Shown: one piece after another, positions 15,646 to 24,320 of the stretch
How positions within the stretch are numbered: the first letter of the stretch is position 1
How the letters are laid out: every line of letters starts with the position of its first letter
DNA from: Paenibacillus elgii NBRC 100335
Lineage (GTDB): Bacteria; Bacillota; Bacilli; Paenibacillales; NBRC-103111
NCBI RefSeq assembly: GCF_004000865.1
Contig: NZ_BIMB01000042.1
Span: forward strand, 1-62,587
Length of the DNA: 62,587 nucleotides
Reading direction: 5' to 3'
Notes under the pieces: generated by a model
What the model was told of the DNA's origin: nothing
Database searches by the model: none
The model's input: the letters and a program-made list of their open reading frames with translations, nothing else
Program-made: the position numbers and the translations under genes

Positions 15646-16995
15646 CTACCCTCTTGCCGTTACGACCATCCGCAAGCCGCCCTTCGGCCGCAGCGTAACA
15701 AGCGGTTCAGGCTCTACCGGAGGATGATCGGGCGTCAGCCTAAGCGTGTAACGGCTGCCGATTGTCGCGAGCAGCAGGGCCGCCTCCATCAGCGCGAAGT
15801 TGTTGCCGATGCATACCCGCGGACCGCCGCCAAACGGAAAATAGGCAAATGCCGGAATTTTTTTAAGCAGATCTCCTGCAAAACGTTCGGGCTTGAATCG
15901 TTCGGGCTCCTCGAAGTAGTCCGGCCTGCGGTGCATGACATATTGGCTCATCATGAGCGTATCTCCCGGCATGTATGTATTTCCGCCGATCTCCACTTCC
16001 TGCTGCGCCTCCCGGTTGATCGCCCATGCCGCCGGGTACAGCCGCATCGACTCCGAGACCACATGCTGCGTATAGGGAAGCTTCTCCAAGTCGCTATGGG
16101 TCGGTCTACGGCCGTCTAAGACCTGATCCAGCTCCTCATGAAACGCCTCTTCCGCCTCTGGGTTTTGAGACAGCAAATACCACGTCCAAGAGAGCGTGTT
16201 GGCCGTCGTTTCGTGGCCCGCGAGAAAAATCGTCATCACTTCATCCCGCACTTGCTGGTCGCTCATCCCCGAGCCGTCTTCCTCATCCCGGGCCGCAAGA
16301 AGCATGGAAAGCAGATCGCCGCGGCTTGCGTCCGGATTTTTCCGGCGTTCTTCAATAATCCCGAAGATCACCTTGTCCAACGTCGCGGCCGACTGCTTGA
16401 ATTCCAGATTGCTCTTTGTCGGAAAGCTTTCCGGAATGTCGATCACGGAAGTCGCTTTATGCGTGACATATTTCATTCCCACGTCAATCGCATGGCTGAT
16501 ATCGTTCACGCCATTCGTAATGCTTGTCCCAAACATCGTATGCGTAATAATATCCAGCGTCAGCTGCATCATATCGTCCATAATGTCCCGGGTTTCTCCG
16601 GATTTCCACGACGCCAGCATCTTTTCACCGTAATCGATCATCGCCTCGGCGTAGCTGCCGATTCGATCCTTGCGGAACGATGGCTGCATCAAGCGGCGCT
16701 GCCGCATATGCTTCTCGCCCTCGCTTGTCAGAATGCCTTCGCCTACGACCGCTTTGGCCGTCTGCAAACCTTTTGCCTTGCGGAAAGCGCTTTGCTTCGT
16801 GAGCAGCACCTCTTTAATTTGCTCCGGATCGCTGATCAAATAGACGTGCCGGGACGGTCCGAAGCGAATATGCGCCACGTCTCCGTACTGCTGTCGCGCC
16901 TTCATGAGAAACGCTAACGGATCTTTGCGGAATGCAAGCAAGTTGCCGGAAAGGGGCAGGCCTTTCGGACCGGGAATGTGGGTTGTCAATGACAT
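15646..16995 (-). CDS. Cytochrome P450
   Basis: 449 residues, a single-domain P450 without a fused reductase. Proline-rich start (IPGPKGLPLSGN), I-helix AGHETTAN with the oxygen-activating Thr, ESMRLYP (ExxR), PERF, and the haem loop FPFGGGPRVCIGNN with the axial Cys. The canonical Phe of the haem loop is kept. The sequence looks like bacterial class CYP102-haem-domain/CYP110-like fatty-acid or terpene oxidising enzymes, but the substrate cannot be assigned. A separate ferredoxin or flavodoxin would be needed as donor; none is adjacent. The start is well placed after AAGGAGG. A TATAAT element lies at 17050-17055 upstream. Confidence 0.93.
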   Translation of the reverse strand: MSLTTHIPGPKGLPLSGNLLAFRKDPLAFLMKARQQYGDVAHIRFGPSRHVYLISDPEQIKEVLLTKQSAFRKAKGLQTAKAVVGEGILTSEGEKHMRQRRLMQPSFRKDRIGSYAEAMIDYGEKMLASWKSGETRDIMDDMMQLTLDIITHTMFGTSITNGVNDISHAIDVGMKYVTHKATSVIDIPESFPTKSNLEFKQSAATLDKVIFGIIEERRKNPDASRGDLLSMLLAARDEEDGSGMSDQQVRDEVMTIFLAGHETTANTLSWTWYLLSQNPEAEEAFHEELDQVLDGRRPTHSDLEKLPYTQHVVSESMRLYPAAWAINREAQQEVEIGGNTYMPGDTLMMSQYVMHRRPDYFEEPERFKPERFAGDLLKKIPAFAYFPFGGGPRVCIGNNFALMEAALLLATIGSRYTLRLTPDHPPVEPEPLVTLRPKGGLRMVVTARG

Positions 16996-17075
16996 CAGGC
17001 GGTGCCTCCTTAGGAGTTTTTCGACTTATTATCCGGTGATCGCCCCCACATTATACCAGCTGAAACCGATAAAAA

Positions 17076-17112
17076 ACCGGCCTGCCTCCCCCATTCGGGG
17101 CTGCACGCCGGT
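17076..17112 (-). terminator. Terminator after ricA
   Basis: Minus-strand ACCGGC / GCCGGT outer stem with an inner CCCC/GGGG pairing, followed by TTTTTTAT. It ends the miaB-ricA operon and lies just upstream of the P450 promoter region. Confidence 0.85.
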
Positions 17113-17146
17113 CTTCGAGCTAATTGGGTGTACCTATTAATGTTGT

Positions 17147-17590
17147 TTACTCGCTGCAACCCGAACGGGCTACCGTTCCTTGTTCCACCGTAATCGTATC
17201 GGAGATGGTGTCGCGAATGACACTCATGACGAGCTGCAGCAAGTAATTGATATCTTCCTGCGATTGTTTGAACTGGCTGACGATCGGGATCGAATCGAGC
17301 TGATCCTGCAGCTCGTCGATTTCCTTCTCGATTTTTTCAACCATCTTCTTATTCTCAAACGACTCGAAAGCGACGATTTCCTTCTGCTTCTTTTTGATCG
17401 CGCTAATTAGCGTCTGAATGTGATCGTTTCCGGCAATTTGCTGCTCCGCCTGCTGGAAAAACTGCACCTCGTTCGAGGTAGCCAGCAGCCCCGCCAGCTC
17501 CTTGGCCTTATCCAAAATGTCTTCGCGCACGATCATTTCGGTATTCGTATACAGCTCCATGCCGCAATTCGTAAATTTTTGCTCTGCCAT
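17147..17590 (-). CDS. ricA: RicA (YmcA), YlbF/YmcA family
   Basis: 147 residues, mostly helical coiled coil, with the YlbF/YmcA core (KAKELAGLLATSNEV... FFQQAEQQI... QSQEDINYLLQLVMSVI). In Bacillus subtilis RicA joins RicF and RicT in the Y-complex, which directs RNase Y-dependent mRNA maturation and affects sporulation, competence and biofilm formation; the complex carries iron-sulfur clusters. Cys9 and Cys145 near the two ends fit such ligands. As in B. subtilis, it follows miaB directly (28 bases), and it ends at a terminator. rny is in the same window, about 8 kb away. Confidence 0.88.
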   Translation of the reverse strand: MAEQKFTNCGMELYTNTEMIVREDILDKAKELAGLLATSNEVQFFQQAEQQIAGNDHIQTLISAIKKKQKEIVAFESFENKKMVEKIEKEIDELQDQLDSIPIVSQFKQSQEDINYLLQLVMSVIRDTISDTITVEQGTVARSGCSE

Positions 17591-17618
17591 TAGAATTCGT
17601 CACGCCCCTGCATTCGAT

Positions 17619-19094
17619 TTATTGAGCCACGGCTTCTCCGACCAATTCGCCTTTGATGTAGAATGTCGGGGTTTCCGTTATTTTCACTTGGACAAACCGG
17701 CCTACCAATTCCTTCGGCCCTTCGAAATGGACAAGCTTGTTCGTGCGACTCCGGCCGGCCAATACAGCGGCATTGTTCTTGCTTTCGCCCTCGACCAGCA
17801 CTTCCAGCGTCTGTCCTTTTAACCGCTCATTGCTCTGCTTGGCGTAGACGTTAAGCACGTCGTTCAAACGAATGAGACGGTCCCGCTTCACCTCATAAGG
17901 CACGTTATCCTCCATGCCTGCTGCCGGCGTGCCTTCCCGCGGGGAATAGATGAACGTAAAGGCGCTGTCGTAGCCGACTTCCTGCACGAGCGAGATCGTT
18001 TCCTCGAACTGCTCGTCAGTTTCGCCCGGAAAACCTACGATGATATCCGTCGTCAGCACGACATCCGGAATCGCCTTTTTAATTTTGGCGACGAGCTCCA
18101 AGTAATGCTCGCGCGTATATTTGCGGCTCATCCGCTTCAAAATCTCGTTGCTGCCCGACTGCACCGGCAGATGGATATGCTCCATCAGGTTGCCTTTTTT
18201 AGCCAGTACCTCGATCAAGTGGTCGTCAAAATCGCGCGGGTGCGACGTCGTGAAGCGGACACGCGGAATGTCGATCTTGCGCACTTCATCCATCAAATCG
18301 CCGAGCCCGTATTTCATATCGTCGAAATCTTTGCCGTAGGCGTTTACGTTCTGGCCGAGCAGCATAATTTCCTTGAAGCCCTGACGCGCCAAGTCGCGCA
18401 CCTCGGCAATCACGTCCTGCGGAAGGCGGCTGCGCTCCTTGCCCCGGGTATACGGCACGATACAGTACGTGCAGAACTTATCACAGCCGTACATGATGTT
18501 AACCCATGCTTTGATGCCTTCGCGCTTCTTCGGCAGGTTTTCGATGATATCGCCTTCCTTGGACCATACCTCGATCACCATTTCCTTGCTGAACATCGCT
18601 TCCTTCAACAGGAACGGAAGACGGTGGATGTTATGCGTGCCGAAGATCAGATCGACGAACGGATGCTTCTTCAAAATCCGGTTCACGACCGATTCTTCCT
18701 GCGACATACAGCCGCACACGCCCAGGATGAGCGACGGCTTCTCAATCTTCAGATGTTTGAGATGGCCCAGCTCGCCGAACACTTTATCTTCGGCATTTTC
18801 CCGTACCGCACAGGTGTTGAGCAGAATGATATCCGCTTGCTTGCGGTCATCGGTGGACCGGTAACCCATCTGCTCCAGCAGCCCTTTGATCGTCTCGGTG
18901 TCGTGCTCGTTCATTTGACAGCCGTACGTTTGAATCAAGTAGTACTTGTCCTTGCCGATCTCGCGCATCTCTTCCGGAATGTCGAAATCGTAATGCACTT
19001 GAATGTCTTCTTTCCCCCGCTTCTTCGCATCGCTGAGAGACGGCGGCTGGAAATATATCGAGTAATCTTTCTCGGATTTATTTTTTGTCGTCAT
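17619..19094 (-). CDS. miaB: tRNA 2-methylthiotransferase MiaB
   Basis: 491 residues. Makes ms2i6A at tRNA position 37 by adding a methylthio group to i6A. An N-terminal UPF0004 domain carries the three cysteines of the auxiliary cluster ([29 protein letters not shown]). Then comes a radical-SAM domain with CDKFCTYC and a C-terminal TRAM domain. A 60-residue N-terminal extension before [11 protein letters not shown] is typical of Bacilli. The ATG follows AGGAGG by 9 bases and a good promoter lies upstream (19146-19175). It is in an operon with ricA. Confidence 0.96.
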   Translation of the reverse strand: MTTKNKSEKDYSIYFQPPSLSDAKKRGKEDIQVHYDFDIPEEMREIGKDKYYLIQTYGCQMNEHDTETIKGLLEQMGYRSTDDRKQADIILLNTCAVRENAEDKVFGELGHLKHLKIEKPSLILGVCGCMSQEESVVNRILKKHPFVDLIFGTHNIHRLPFLLKEAMFSKEMVIEVWSKEGDIIENLPKKREGIKAWVNIMYGCDKFCTYCIVPYTRGKERSRLPQDVIAEVRDLARQGFKEIMLLGQNVNAYGKDFDDMKYGLGDLMDEVRKIDIPRVRFTTSHPRDFDDHLIEVLAKKGNLMEHIHLPVQSGSNEILKRMSRKYTREHYLELVAKIKKAIPDVVLTTDIIVGFPGETDEQFEETISLVQEVGYDSAFTFIYSPREGTPAAGMEDNVPYEVKRDRLIRLNDVLNVYAKQSNERLKGQTLEVLVEGESKNNAAVLAGRSRTNKLVHFEGPKELVGRFVQVKITETPTFYIKGELVGEAVAQ

Positions 19095-19145
19095 GAAATG
19101 AATTCCTCCTGAAGCTTGCAGTATGCTGCAAAGATCATACCTTTC

Positions 19146-19175
19146 ATTATATCATGCTTGCAGCCTGCATTTCAA
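19146..19175 (-). promoter_or_regulatory. Vegetative promoter of miaB-ricA
   Basis: TTGAAA, 18-base spacer, TATAAT on the minus strand, with about 50 bases of leader before the miaB ATG. Near-consensus sigma-A promoter. Confidence 0.75.
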
Positions 19176-19201
19176 AGAAATTCATGAGTGGGGAGAGAAG
19201 A

Positions 19202-19366
19202 CCGGTGAATAAGACCCCCGCTACGTGAGCGGTATCATTCTTCCGATCGCTGTTGTCCCCGGATTCTTAAAATTTTATAACCCACTTAGTGGTTAGAATC
19301 CGGAGACAAAGGCGAACGCTACCGCTTCTCCAGAACGATTCCGCTCCTCCGCTTTTTATTCACCGG
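19202..19366. repeat. 165-bp imperfect palindrome between pduL and miaB
   Basis: The outer arms CCGGTGAATAA (19202-19212) and TTATTCACCGG (19356-19366) are exact reverse complements. Inside, GAGCGGTATCATTCT pairs with AGAACGATTCCGCTC (13 of 15) and TTGTCCCCGGATTCT with AGAATCCGGAGACAA (14 of 15), closing on a small AACCCACTTAGTGGTT hairpin. The whole unit can fold as one long hairpin on either strand. No open frame, no transposase, and it fills almost the whole gap after the pduL stop. Looks like a MITE/REP-type intergenic repeat or a structured RNA; a single copy is seen here. Confidence 0.75.
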
Positions 19367-19371
19367 ACTTT

Positions 19372-19941
19372 TTAGGCTAAAATCACGCCGATATCGCCGG
19401 TTTTAATTCCGGCAGCATTCGCTTCGTCCGTATCGATATGCATGTCCAACGCGAATTGATCGGATACCCGGGCAATCACGTGCTCGAACGTTACGCCGCG
19501 CTCTCCTTCGAAGCGCACGGTGAGCTCCTGTTTATCCGCAATGCCCCACTTGGCCGCATCGTCCGTATGAAAATGAATATGACGTGCCGCCACGATCACG
19601 CCCTCCTCCAGTTCCACTTCGCCAGCCGGTCCGATGACCTTAATGCCGGGTGTTCCGGCCGTATGGCCAGACTCGCGTACTGGCGGATTTACCCCGAGAG
19701 CGAACGCATCGGTACGGGATACTTCAAGCTGGGATTTACTGCGGGCCGGTCCCAAAATGCGAACCTTATCGAAGCGGCCTTTCGGTCCGACGACCGCGAC
19801 CGTTTCCTCGGCGGCGTACTGCCCCGGCTGCGACAACGCCTTCATCTCTTTTAATTCATACCCTGCGCCAAAAAGCATAGCGATATGTTCTTTCGACAAA
19901 TGAATATGTCTGGCGGAAACGCCGATTGGTACTTGTTTCAT
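19372..19941 (-). CDS. PduL-type phosphate propanoyltransferase
   Basis: About 189 residues. PduL-family enzymes swap CoA and phosphate on short acyl groups (acyl-CoA + Pi to acyl phosphate). Two histidine metal motifs are present: VSARHIHLS near residue 10 and AARHIHFH near 120, plus SGHTAGTPG. No N-terminal encapsulation peptide is seen and no microcompartment genes are nearby, so this is a free cytoplasmic form. The ATG at 19941 has AGAGGGG 9 bases upstream; longer frames lack a site. It lies 114 bases downstream of korB, across a terminator, and could use acyl-CoA from KorAB (inference). Confidence 0.87.
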   Translation of the reverse strand: MKQVPIGVSARHIHLSKEHIAMLFGAGYELKEMKALSQPGQYAAEETVAVVGPKGRFDKVRILGPARSKSQLEVSRTDAFALGVNPPVRESGHTAGTPGIKVIGPAGEVELEEGVIVAARHIHFHTDDAAKWGIADKQELTVRFEGERGVTFEHVIARVSDQFALDMHIDTDEANAAGIKTGDIGVILA

Positions 19942-20012
19942 GTCCGTGTGCCCCTCTCTTATGCAAAAGATACCATGAAGCTCAAGTCTATTATACCCGC
20001 ACGGCATAAAAA

Positions 20013-20039
20013 AAGCATACGGCCCAAGGCCGCATGCTT
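20013..20039 (-). terminator. Terminator after korB
   Basis: Minus-strand AAGCATGCGGCC / GGCCGTATGCTT with a three-base loop, followed by TTTTT. Near-perfect 12-pair stem. Confidence 0.9.
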
Positions 20040-20055
20040 ATGAAAATTCGGAAAA

Positions 20056-20922
20056 TTATTTAAATTCCGCCACCAATTTTTCAAATTCTTGCTCGGTGAT
20101 TTGAATGTTTTGCTTCGCAAGACCTTCCGGCTTGAAGCCAGCAACCATATCCTCGTAGCTTTTTCTGCTCTTGTCTTGATAGATAAGTCCTGTCACGAGG
20201 CTGTTGGTTTCCATGATTTTCGTCATGGCTGCCACACGGTTGGAAGCATCGTAGTCCGGTGTTTCTTCCAGATCGACGATATGCTCTTTAAACCACTCGT
20301 ACGTGTTCACTTTGTTGAACGTTACGCATGGGCTGAATACGTTGATGAAGGAGAAGCCTTCATGCTTCATGCCTTCTTCGATCAAGGAAGTCAGCTGTTT
20401 CAAGTTGCTGGAGAACGATTGACCGATAAACGTAGCTCCTGCAGCCAGCGCTACTTCAAGCGGCGACAATGCGGACTCGATGGAGCCGGACGGTGTCGAT
20501 TTCGTCTTGAAGCCCTCGGCGCTGCGGGGCGACGTTTGGCCTTTGGTCAAGCCGTAGATTTGGTTATCCATAACGATATAGGTGATGTTGATGTTGCGGC
20601 GGATCGCATGAACCGTATGACCCATCCCGATCGCGAAGCCGTCGCCGTCGCCGCCTGCGGCGATAACGGTCAGCTCGCGGTTAGCCATTTTGAGACCTTG
20701 CGCGATTGGCAACGAACGTCCGTGAACACCGTGGAATCCGTAAGCGTTGATGTATCCGGAAATCCGGCCGGAACAGCCGATCCCCGAGACAACCGCAAGC
20801 TGTTCCGGTTCCAGACCGACATTGGCAGCCGCTCTTTGGATAGCCGCTTGCACGGAGAAGTCGCCGCAACCTGGGCACCAGTTCGGTTTGATATTGTTAC
20901 GGAAATCTTTTAACGTTGCCAT
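20056..20922 (-). CDS. korB: 2-oxoacid:ferredoxin oxidoreductase, beta subunit
   Basis: 288 residues. Binds thiamine diphosphate (GGDGDGFAIGMGHT...DNQIYGLTKGQ) and, with the N-terminal WCPGCGDF and later cysteines, one [4Fe-4S] cluster. With KorA it converts a 2-oxoacid such as 2-oxoglutarate plus CoA to acyl-CoA, CO2 and reduced ferredoxin. Its ATG lies inside the end of korA (13-base overlap), so the subunits are coupled. The two-subunit, fused gamma-alpha form is common in aerobic Bacilli. The exact 2-oxoacid is not decided by sequence. Ends at a strong terminator. Confidence 0.93.
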   Translation of the reverse strand: MATLKDFRNNIKPNWCPGCGDFSVQAAIQRAAANVGLEPEQLAVVSGIGCSGRISGYINAYGFHGVHGRSLPIAQGLKMANRELTVIAAGGDGDGFAIGMGHTVHAIRRNINITYIVMDNQIYGLTKGQTSPRSAEGFKTKSTPSGSIESALSPLEVALAAGATFIGQSFSSNLKQLTSLIEEGMKHEGFSFINVFSPCVTFNKVNTYEWFKEHIVDLEETPDYDASNRVAAMTKIMETNSLVTGLIYQDKSRKSYEDMVAGFKPEGLAKQNIQITEQEFEKLVAEFK

Positions 20923-22661
20923 ACAAGGTTCAACTCCTGACAGTATTTAGTGATTTCAGCAGGCAAGAACGGATTACCGTCATATTTCAACATGCTCTTA
21001 ATTTTATCAGCGTAGCCAACGTTCAGCTTAATCAAGGAAGCGAGCTGAGCGGTAGCATTGTTTTCAACAACGACGACCGTTTTCGCTTTTTCCAGGTACG
21101 GCTTGATTTCTTCCACCGGGAACGGATGCAGCAAACGAACGGTAATGTGGTTCGTTTTCATACCTTTGTCCGCCAGACGGCGTCTTGCTTCGTCGATCGT
21201 GCCGCCCGTGGAGCCCATACCGATGATGAGCAGATCCGGCTCTTCATGAGGAGCGTCGACCAGAATCGGATTGGTTACTTTTACTTGCTTCATTTTGCCC
21301 AAACGTTTGTCCATCATTTTCTTACGGTTGATCGGGCTTTCCGACGGACGTCCGTCTTCGGCGTGCTCAACCCCGGTTACATGGTGGATGCCGTATTTTT
21401 GACCCGGCATCGAACGCTTGGAAATACCGTTCTCGGTGAATTCGTAACGTTTAAACATTTGGTTCTCAGCCAGAGCAGGCAGTTCACCCGTTTGCAGCTC
21501 GCCGCGTTTGATCTGGATTTTATTGTAATCGAGCAATTCGCTTGTTTGTTTACCCAAGGAAAGCTGCAGGTCCGTCAGCAAAATAACCGGAACCTGATAT
21601 TCTTCCGCCAAGTTGAACGCTTCGATCGCATCGTAGAAGCACTCTTCGATCGTCGAAGGCGACAGAACGATTTTCGGAATTTCGCCGTGCGTCCCGTGAA
21701 TCATGGCAAGCACGTCGGATTGCTCCTGCTTCGTCGGAAGTCCCGTACTTGGACCGCCACGCTGCGTATCGACGATAACGACAGGCGTTTCTGTCATACC
21801 GGCCAAGCCGATCGCTTCCATCATCAAGGAAAGACCAGGGCCAGCAGAAGCCGTCAGGGCGCGAACGCCGCCGTAATTGGCCCCAATGGCCATCGTACAT
21901 GCTGCGATCTCGTCTTCGGTTTGGATAACCGTTCCGCCGAATTTCGGCAGCGTCTTGATCAGGTATTCCATAATTTCGGAAGCCGGCGTGATCGGGTAGG
22001 CAGGCATGAAGCGGCAGCCTGCGGCGACTGCGCCAAGAGCGATAGCGTCGTTGCCGATCATGAACAGCTTTTGTCTGCCGTCGGCAGGCTCCAGTTGGAA
22101 TTCCGGCAGCGGACCCCCAGTCAATTCAAGAACGAACTCGGCAGCTTTGCGAACCGCTTCCACGTTTTTCTCCACCACGGCAGCGCCTTTGCGGCCGAAC
22201 TCTTCTTCTACTGCTTTATTAAACACTTCAAGCGGCAAACCAAGCAAAGCCCAAGATGCGCCAGAAGCAGCCATATTCTTAAACAAGGAAGTGCCAAGCT
22301 CTTCCGCGATCGCCGTAATCGGTACCGGGAACAGTCTTGCTTTAACGCCTTCCGGAACGACCGGATTAACCTTAGCGTCGGCGATGATTACGCCGTTCTC
22401 GCGCAGCTCGTGCGCATTCACATCAATCGTCTCTTGGTCAAAGGCCACGAGAATGTCCAAATCGTCGGAAATGGAGCGAATCGGTTTCGTACTGATTCTG
22501 ATCTTATTGTTTGTGTGGCCGCCTTTGATCCGCGAGGAAAAATGGCGGTACCCATACAAGTAGTACCCCAGTCTGGTCAATGCCGTGGAAAAGATTTTGT
22601 CGGTACTTTCCACGCCTTCCCCCTGTTGTCCTCCGACCTTCCAAGATAATTGGCTAATCAA
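20910..22661 (-). CDS. korA: 2-oxoacid:ferredoxin oxidoreductase, fused gamma-alpha subunit
   Basis: 583 residues. Residues 1-185 are the gamma domain (KVGGQQGEGVES... RIKGGHTNNKIRIS). The alpha domain follows, with AYPITPASEIMEYL, TEDEIAACTMAIGA, TASAGPGLSLMMEA and RGGPSTGLPTKQEQSD, which form the substrate and cofactor pocket. No ferredoxin-like delta domain. Partner of KorB, with which it overlaps. A sigma-A promoter is visible at 22754-22782 and an unusual hairpin in the leader (near 22713-22738). The open frame on the opposite strand over this gene is a codon-bias artefact. Confidence 0.94.
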   Translation of the reverse strand: MISQLSWKVGGQQGEGVESTDKIFSTALTRLGYYLYGYRHFSSRIKGGHTNNKIRISTKPIRSISDDLDILVAFDQETIDVNAHELRENGVIIADAKVNPVVPEGVKARLFPVPITAIAEELGTSLFKNMAASGASWALLGLPLEVFNKAVEEEFGRKGAAVVEKNVEAVRKAAEFVLELTGGPLPEFQLEPADGRQKLFMIGNDAIALGAVAAGCRFMPAYPITPASEIMEYLIKTLPKFGGTVIQTEDEIAACTMAIGANYGGVRALTASAGPGLSLMMEAIGLAGMTETPVVIVDTQRGGPSTGLPTKQEQSDVLAMIHGTHGEIPKIVLSPSTIEECFYDAIEAFNLAEEYQVPVILLTDLQLSLGKQTSELLDYNKIQIKRGELQTGELPALAENQMFKRYEFTENGISKRSMPGQKYGIHHVTGVEHAEDGRPSESPINRKKMMDKRLGKMKQVKVTNPILVDAPHEEPDLLIIGMGSTGGTIDEARRRLADKGMKTNHITVRLLHPFPVEEIKPYLEKAKTVVVVENNATAQLASLIKLNVGYADKIKSMLKYDGNPFLPAEITKYCQELNLVWQR

Positions 22662-22753
22662 CGTTGTCCACTCCTTTTAAATTCGCTGACATGCAGCTAA
22701 ACCATGAACTGTAAAGATTTCATATAAAAAAAATCTTTCAGTTGTCTCATCAA

Positions 22754-22782
22754 ATTCTATGACTAATACACATAAAAAGCAA
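22754..22782 (-). promoter_or_regulatory. Promoter of korAB
   Basis: TTGCTT, 17-base spacer, TAGAAT on the minus strand inside an AT-rich stretch (22680-22880). About 95 bases of leader follow. The leader holds an AAAGATTT/AAATCTTT hairpin. Confidence 0.6.
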
Positions 22783-22881
22783 GGGTTTTCGACAAAATGC
22801 ATAGATAGCTTTTTTAGATCAAATCCATATCGATTAGAGAATAATTTAGTTGTCTTATATCTACAAATCAGATGTTAATTT

Positions 22882-23823
22882 TTAATGAATCGGCAAATGA
22901 CGATGCAAAAAGGTAACCCAGTTGCGGTACATGAATCCTCTGACCAGTTCCTCCGGAAACCGTCTAAGCAAAGCTTCCGTCAGGCACCGGATCTTCCCTG
23001 CATGCTCCAGTCCCGGAATCCATTGATCGATGCCGTCAAAATCCGATCCGAACACAAGCTGGCTGCCGCCCCCGAGCGAGCAAATATGTTCGACATGCAG
23101 CAGGACACCGTCAATGGAAGCTTGGCCTTGCTGCACGAACCAGGGCACGAACGTAACGCCGATACGTCCGTCCCGCCGGATAATTTCCCGGATTTGCCCG
23201 TCGTTCAGGTTTCTTGGATGTCCGCACACGGCCCTTGCATTGGAATGCGTCGCCACGAACGGTTTGGCCGAAGCCGCCGTCAAATCCCAGAACGCCGGCT
23301 CGGACAAATGGGACGCATCCAATAGCATACCCAAATCGTTGCAGTCTTTAATAAACGTTTTGCCGCGCCGCGTAAATCCGCCCTGCCTGGGCTCAAGTAC
23401 ACCATCGGCCGCCCAATTGGCGTAATTCCATGTCGTTCCGATCATTCGGACGCCCAAATGGTATAACGTCCGGAGATATAAGGGGTTTCCCTGCAGCGCA
23501 TCCGCGCCTTCGAGCGTCAGCATCGCCCCGGTCTGATTACCCGTCAGGACCGCTTCCAAATCGGTTCGATTTTTAACCTGCCGCATACGCGGGTCCCTCA
23601 TCACTTTTTGATAAAAAATATTTATATATTCCAAGTAATGGTCAAATTGCGGCTGAGTTATACGTTCAGACAAGTAAATCGCAAAAAATTGCAGCTTTAC
23701 ACCCCCTTGCGCCATTTTCGCATAAGATACGTCCAATGCGCTCGCCTGAGGATCGAAAAAATCAATGGCCGGGTTCTCAACCATTTTGAGCAAAGCATCA
23801 CAGTGCCCATCGATCACATACAT
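22882..23823 (-). CDS. Membrane dipeptidase family (M19) protein
   Basis: 313 residues, amidohydrolase-fold zinc dipeptidase (renal dipeptidase family). Metal ligands visible are HCD near residue 7, LEGAD near 104, and the pair in DASHLSE and THSNARAVCGHPRN; GSDFDGID is the usual C-terminal acid site. Family members hydrolyse dipeptides, including some D-residues. No signal peptide, so it is cytoplasmic. RBS CCAAGGAGGGG precedes the ATG. It stands alone between spoVS and korA. The actual substrate is unknown; the B. subtilis-type neighbourhood gives no hint. Confidence 0.9.
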   Translation of the reverse strand: MYVIDGHCDALLKMVENPAIDFFDPQASALDVSYAKMAQGGVKLQFFAIYLSERITQPQFDHYLEYINIFYQKVMRDPRMRQVKNRTDLEAVLTGNQTGAMLTLEGADALQGNPLYLRTLYHLGVRMIGTTWNYANWAADGVLEPRQGGFTRRGKTFIKDCNDLGMLLDASHLSEPAFWDLTAASAKPFVATHSNARAVCGHPRNLNDGQIREIIRRDGRIGVTFVPWFVQQGQASIDGVLLHVEHICSLGGGSQLVFGSDFDGIDQWIPGLEHAGKIRCLTEALLRRFPEELVRGFMYRNWVTFLHRHLPIH

Positions 23824-23883
23824 CGGCTAACCCCTCCTTGGGAGCAGACTTGGGCTGGGCCAAAATAAATAAAACCAAAAAAA

Positions 23884-23907
23884 ACCTGTCTACAGAAGTA
23901 AACAGGT
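23884..23907 (-). terminator. Terminator after spoVS
   Basis: Minus-strand ACCTGTTTAC / GTAGACAGGT with a TTCT loop, followed by eight T. Ten-pair stem with one G-T wobble. Confidence 0.9.
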
Positions 23908-23940
23908 GCTTTGGTCATTCGGTTATAAGCTGCAAAGCCA

Positions 23941-24201
23941 TTATCTCGGTTCTACAATCAGTTTAATGGCTGTCCGGTCTTCGCCGTCGATGACAATATC
24001 GGTAAATGCTGGTATGCAGATCAAATCAACCCCGCTTGGAGCCACAAATCCTCGCGCGATGGCTACGGCTTTGATCGCTTGGTTGAGGGCTCCCGCCCCG
24101 ATGGCCTGGAGCTCAGCAGCCCCGCGTTCACGCAATACTCCAGCCAACGCGCCTGCGACGGAATTTGGGTTGGATTTTGCTGACACTTTTAATACTTCCA
24201 T
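23941..24201 (-). CDS. spoVS: Stage V sporulation protein S
   Basis: 86 residues, nearly the family consensus (MEVLKVSAKSNPNSVAGALAGVLRE), with GAGALNQAIKAVAIARG. SpoVS is a small Alba-like DNA/RNA-binding protein needed for coat and cortex completion in Bacillus. RBS GAGGAGG is 7 bases before the ATG. A sigma-H type promoter is visible 46-75 bases upstream. Monocistronic, with its own terminator. Confidence 0.96.
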   Translation of the reverse strand: MEVLKVSAKSNPNSVAGALAGVLRERGAAELQAIGAGALNQAIKAVAIARGFVAPSGVDLICIPAFTDIVIDGEDRTAIKLIVEPR

Positions 24202-24245
24202 GAAAAGTACCTCCTCGGGAATGATGATTGCTTCCAGTACTAATC

Positions 24246-24275
24246 ATATTCTAGGAATTTGCGGTTAATTCCTTC
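24246..24275 (-). promoter_or_regulatory. Candidate sigma-H promoter of spoVS
   Basis: Minus strand: GAAGGAATT matches the sigma-H -35 RNAGGAWWW in full; 12 bases later CTAGAATAT matches the -10 RNNGAATWW except its first base. Bacillus subtilis spoVS is known to be sigma-H dependent. Confidence 0.65.
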
Positions 24276-24320
24276 TACCCGAAGATGGTATTTTCTAAAA
24301 TATTTGAATTGTTCGTCAAT

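Noticed and set aside
18105..19112. 335-codon plus-strand frame over miaB
   Set aside because: Shadow of miaB; no start signal or family.
19202..19366. Riboswitch upstream of miaB
   Set aside because: It lies upstream of the miaB promoter, so it is not part of the miaB leader, and no known riboswitch core is recognised.
20916..22649. 577-codon open frame on the plus strand opposite korA
   Set aside because: It mirrors korA codon structure, has low-complexity Arg/Phe/His-rich translation without domains, and no ribosome site.
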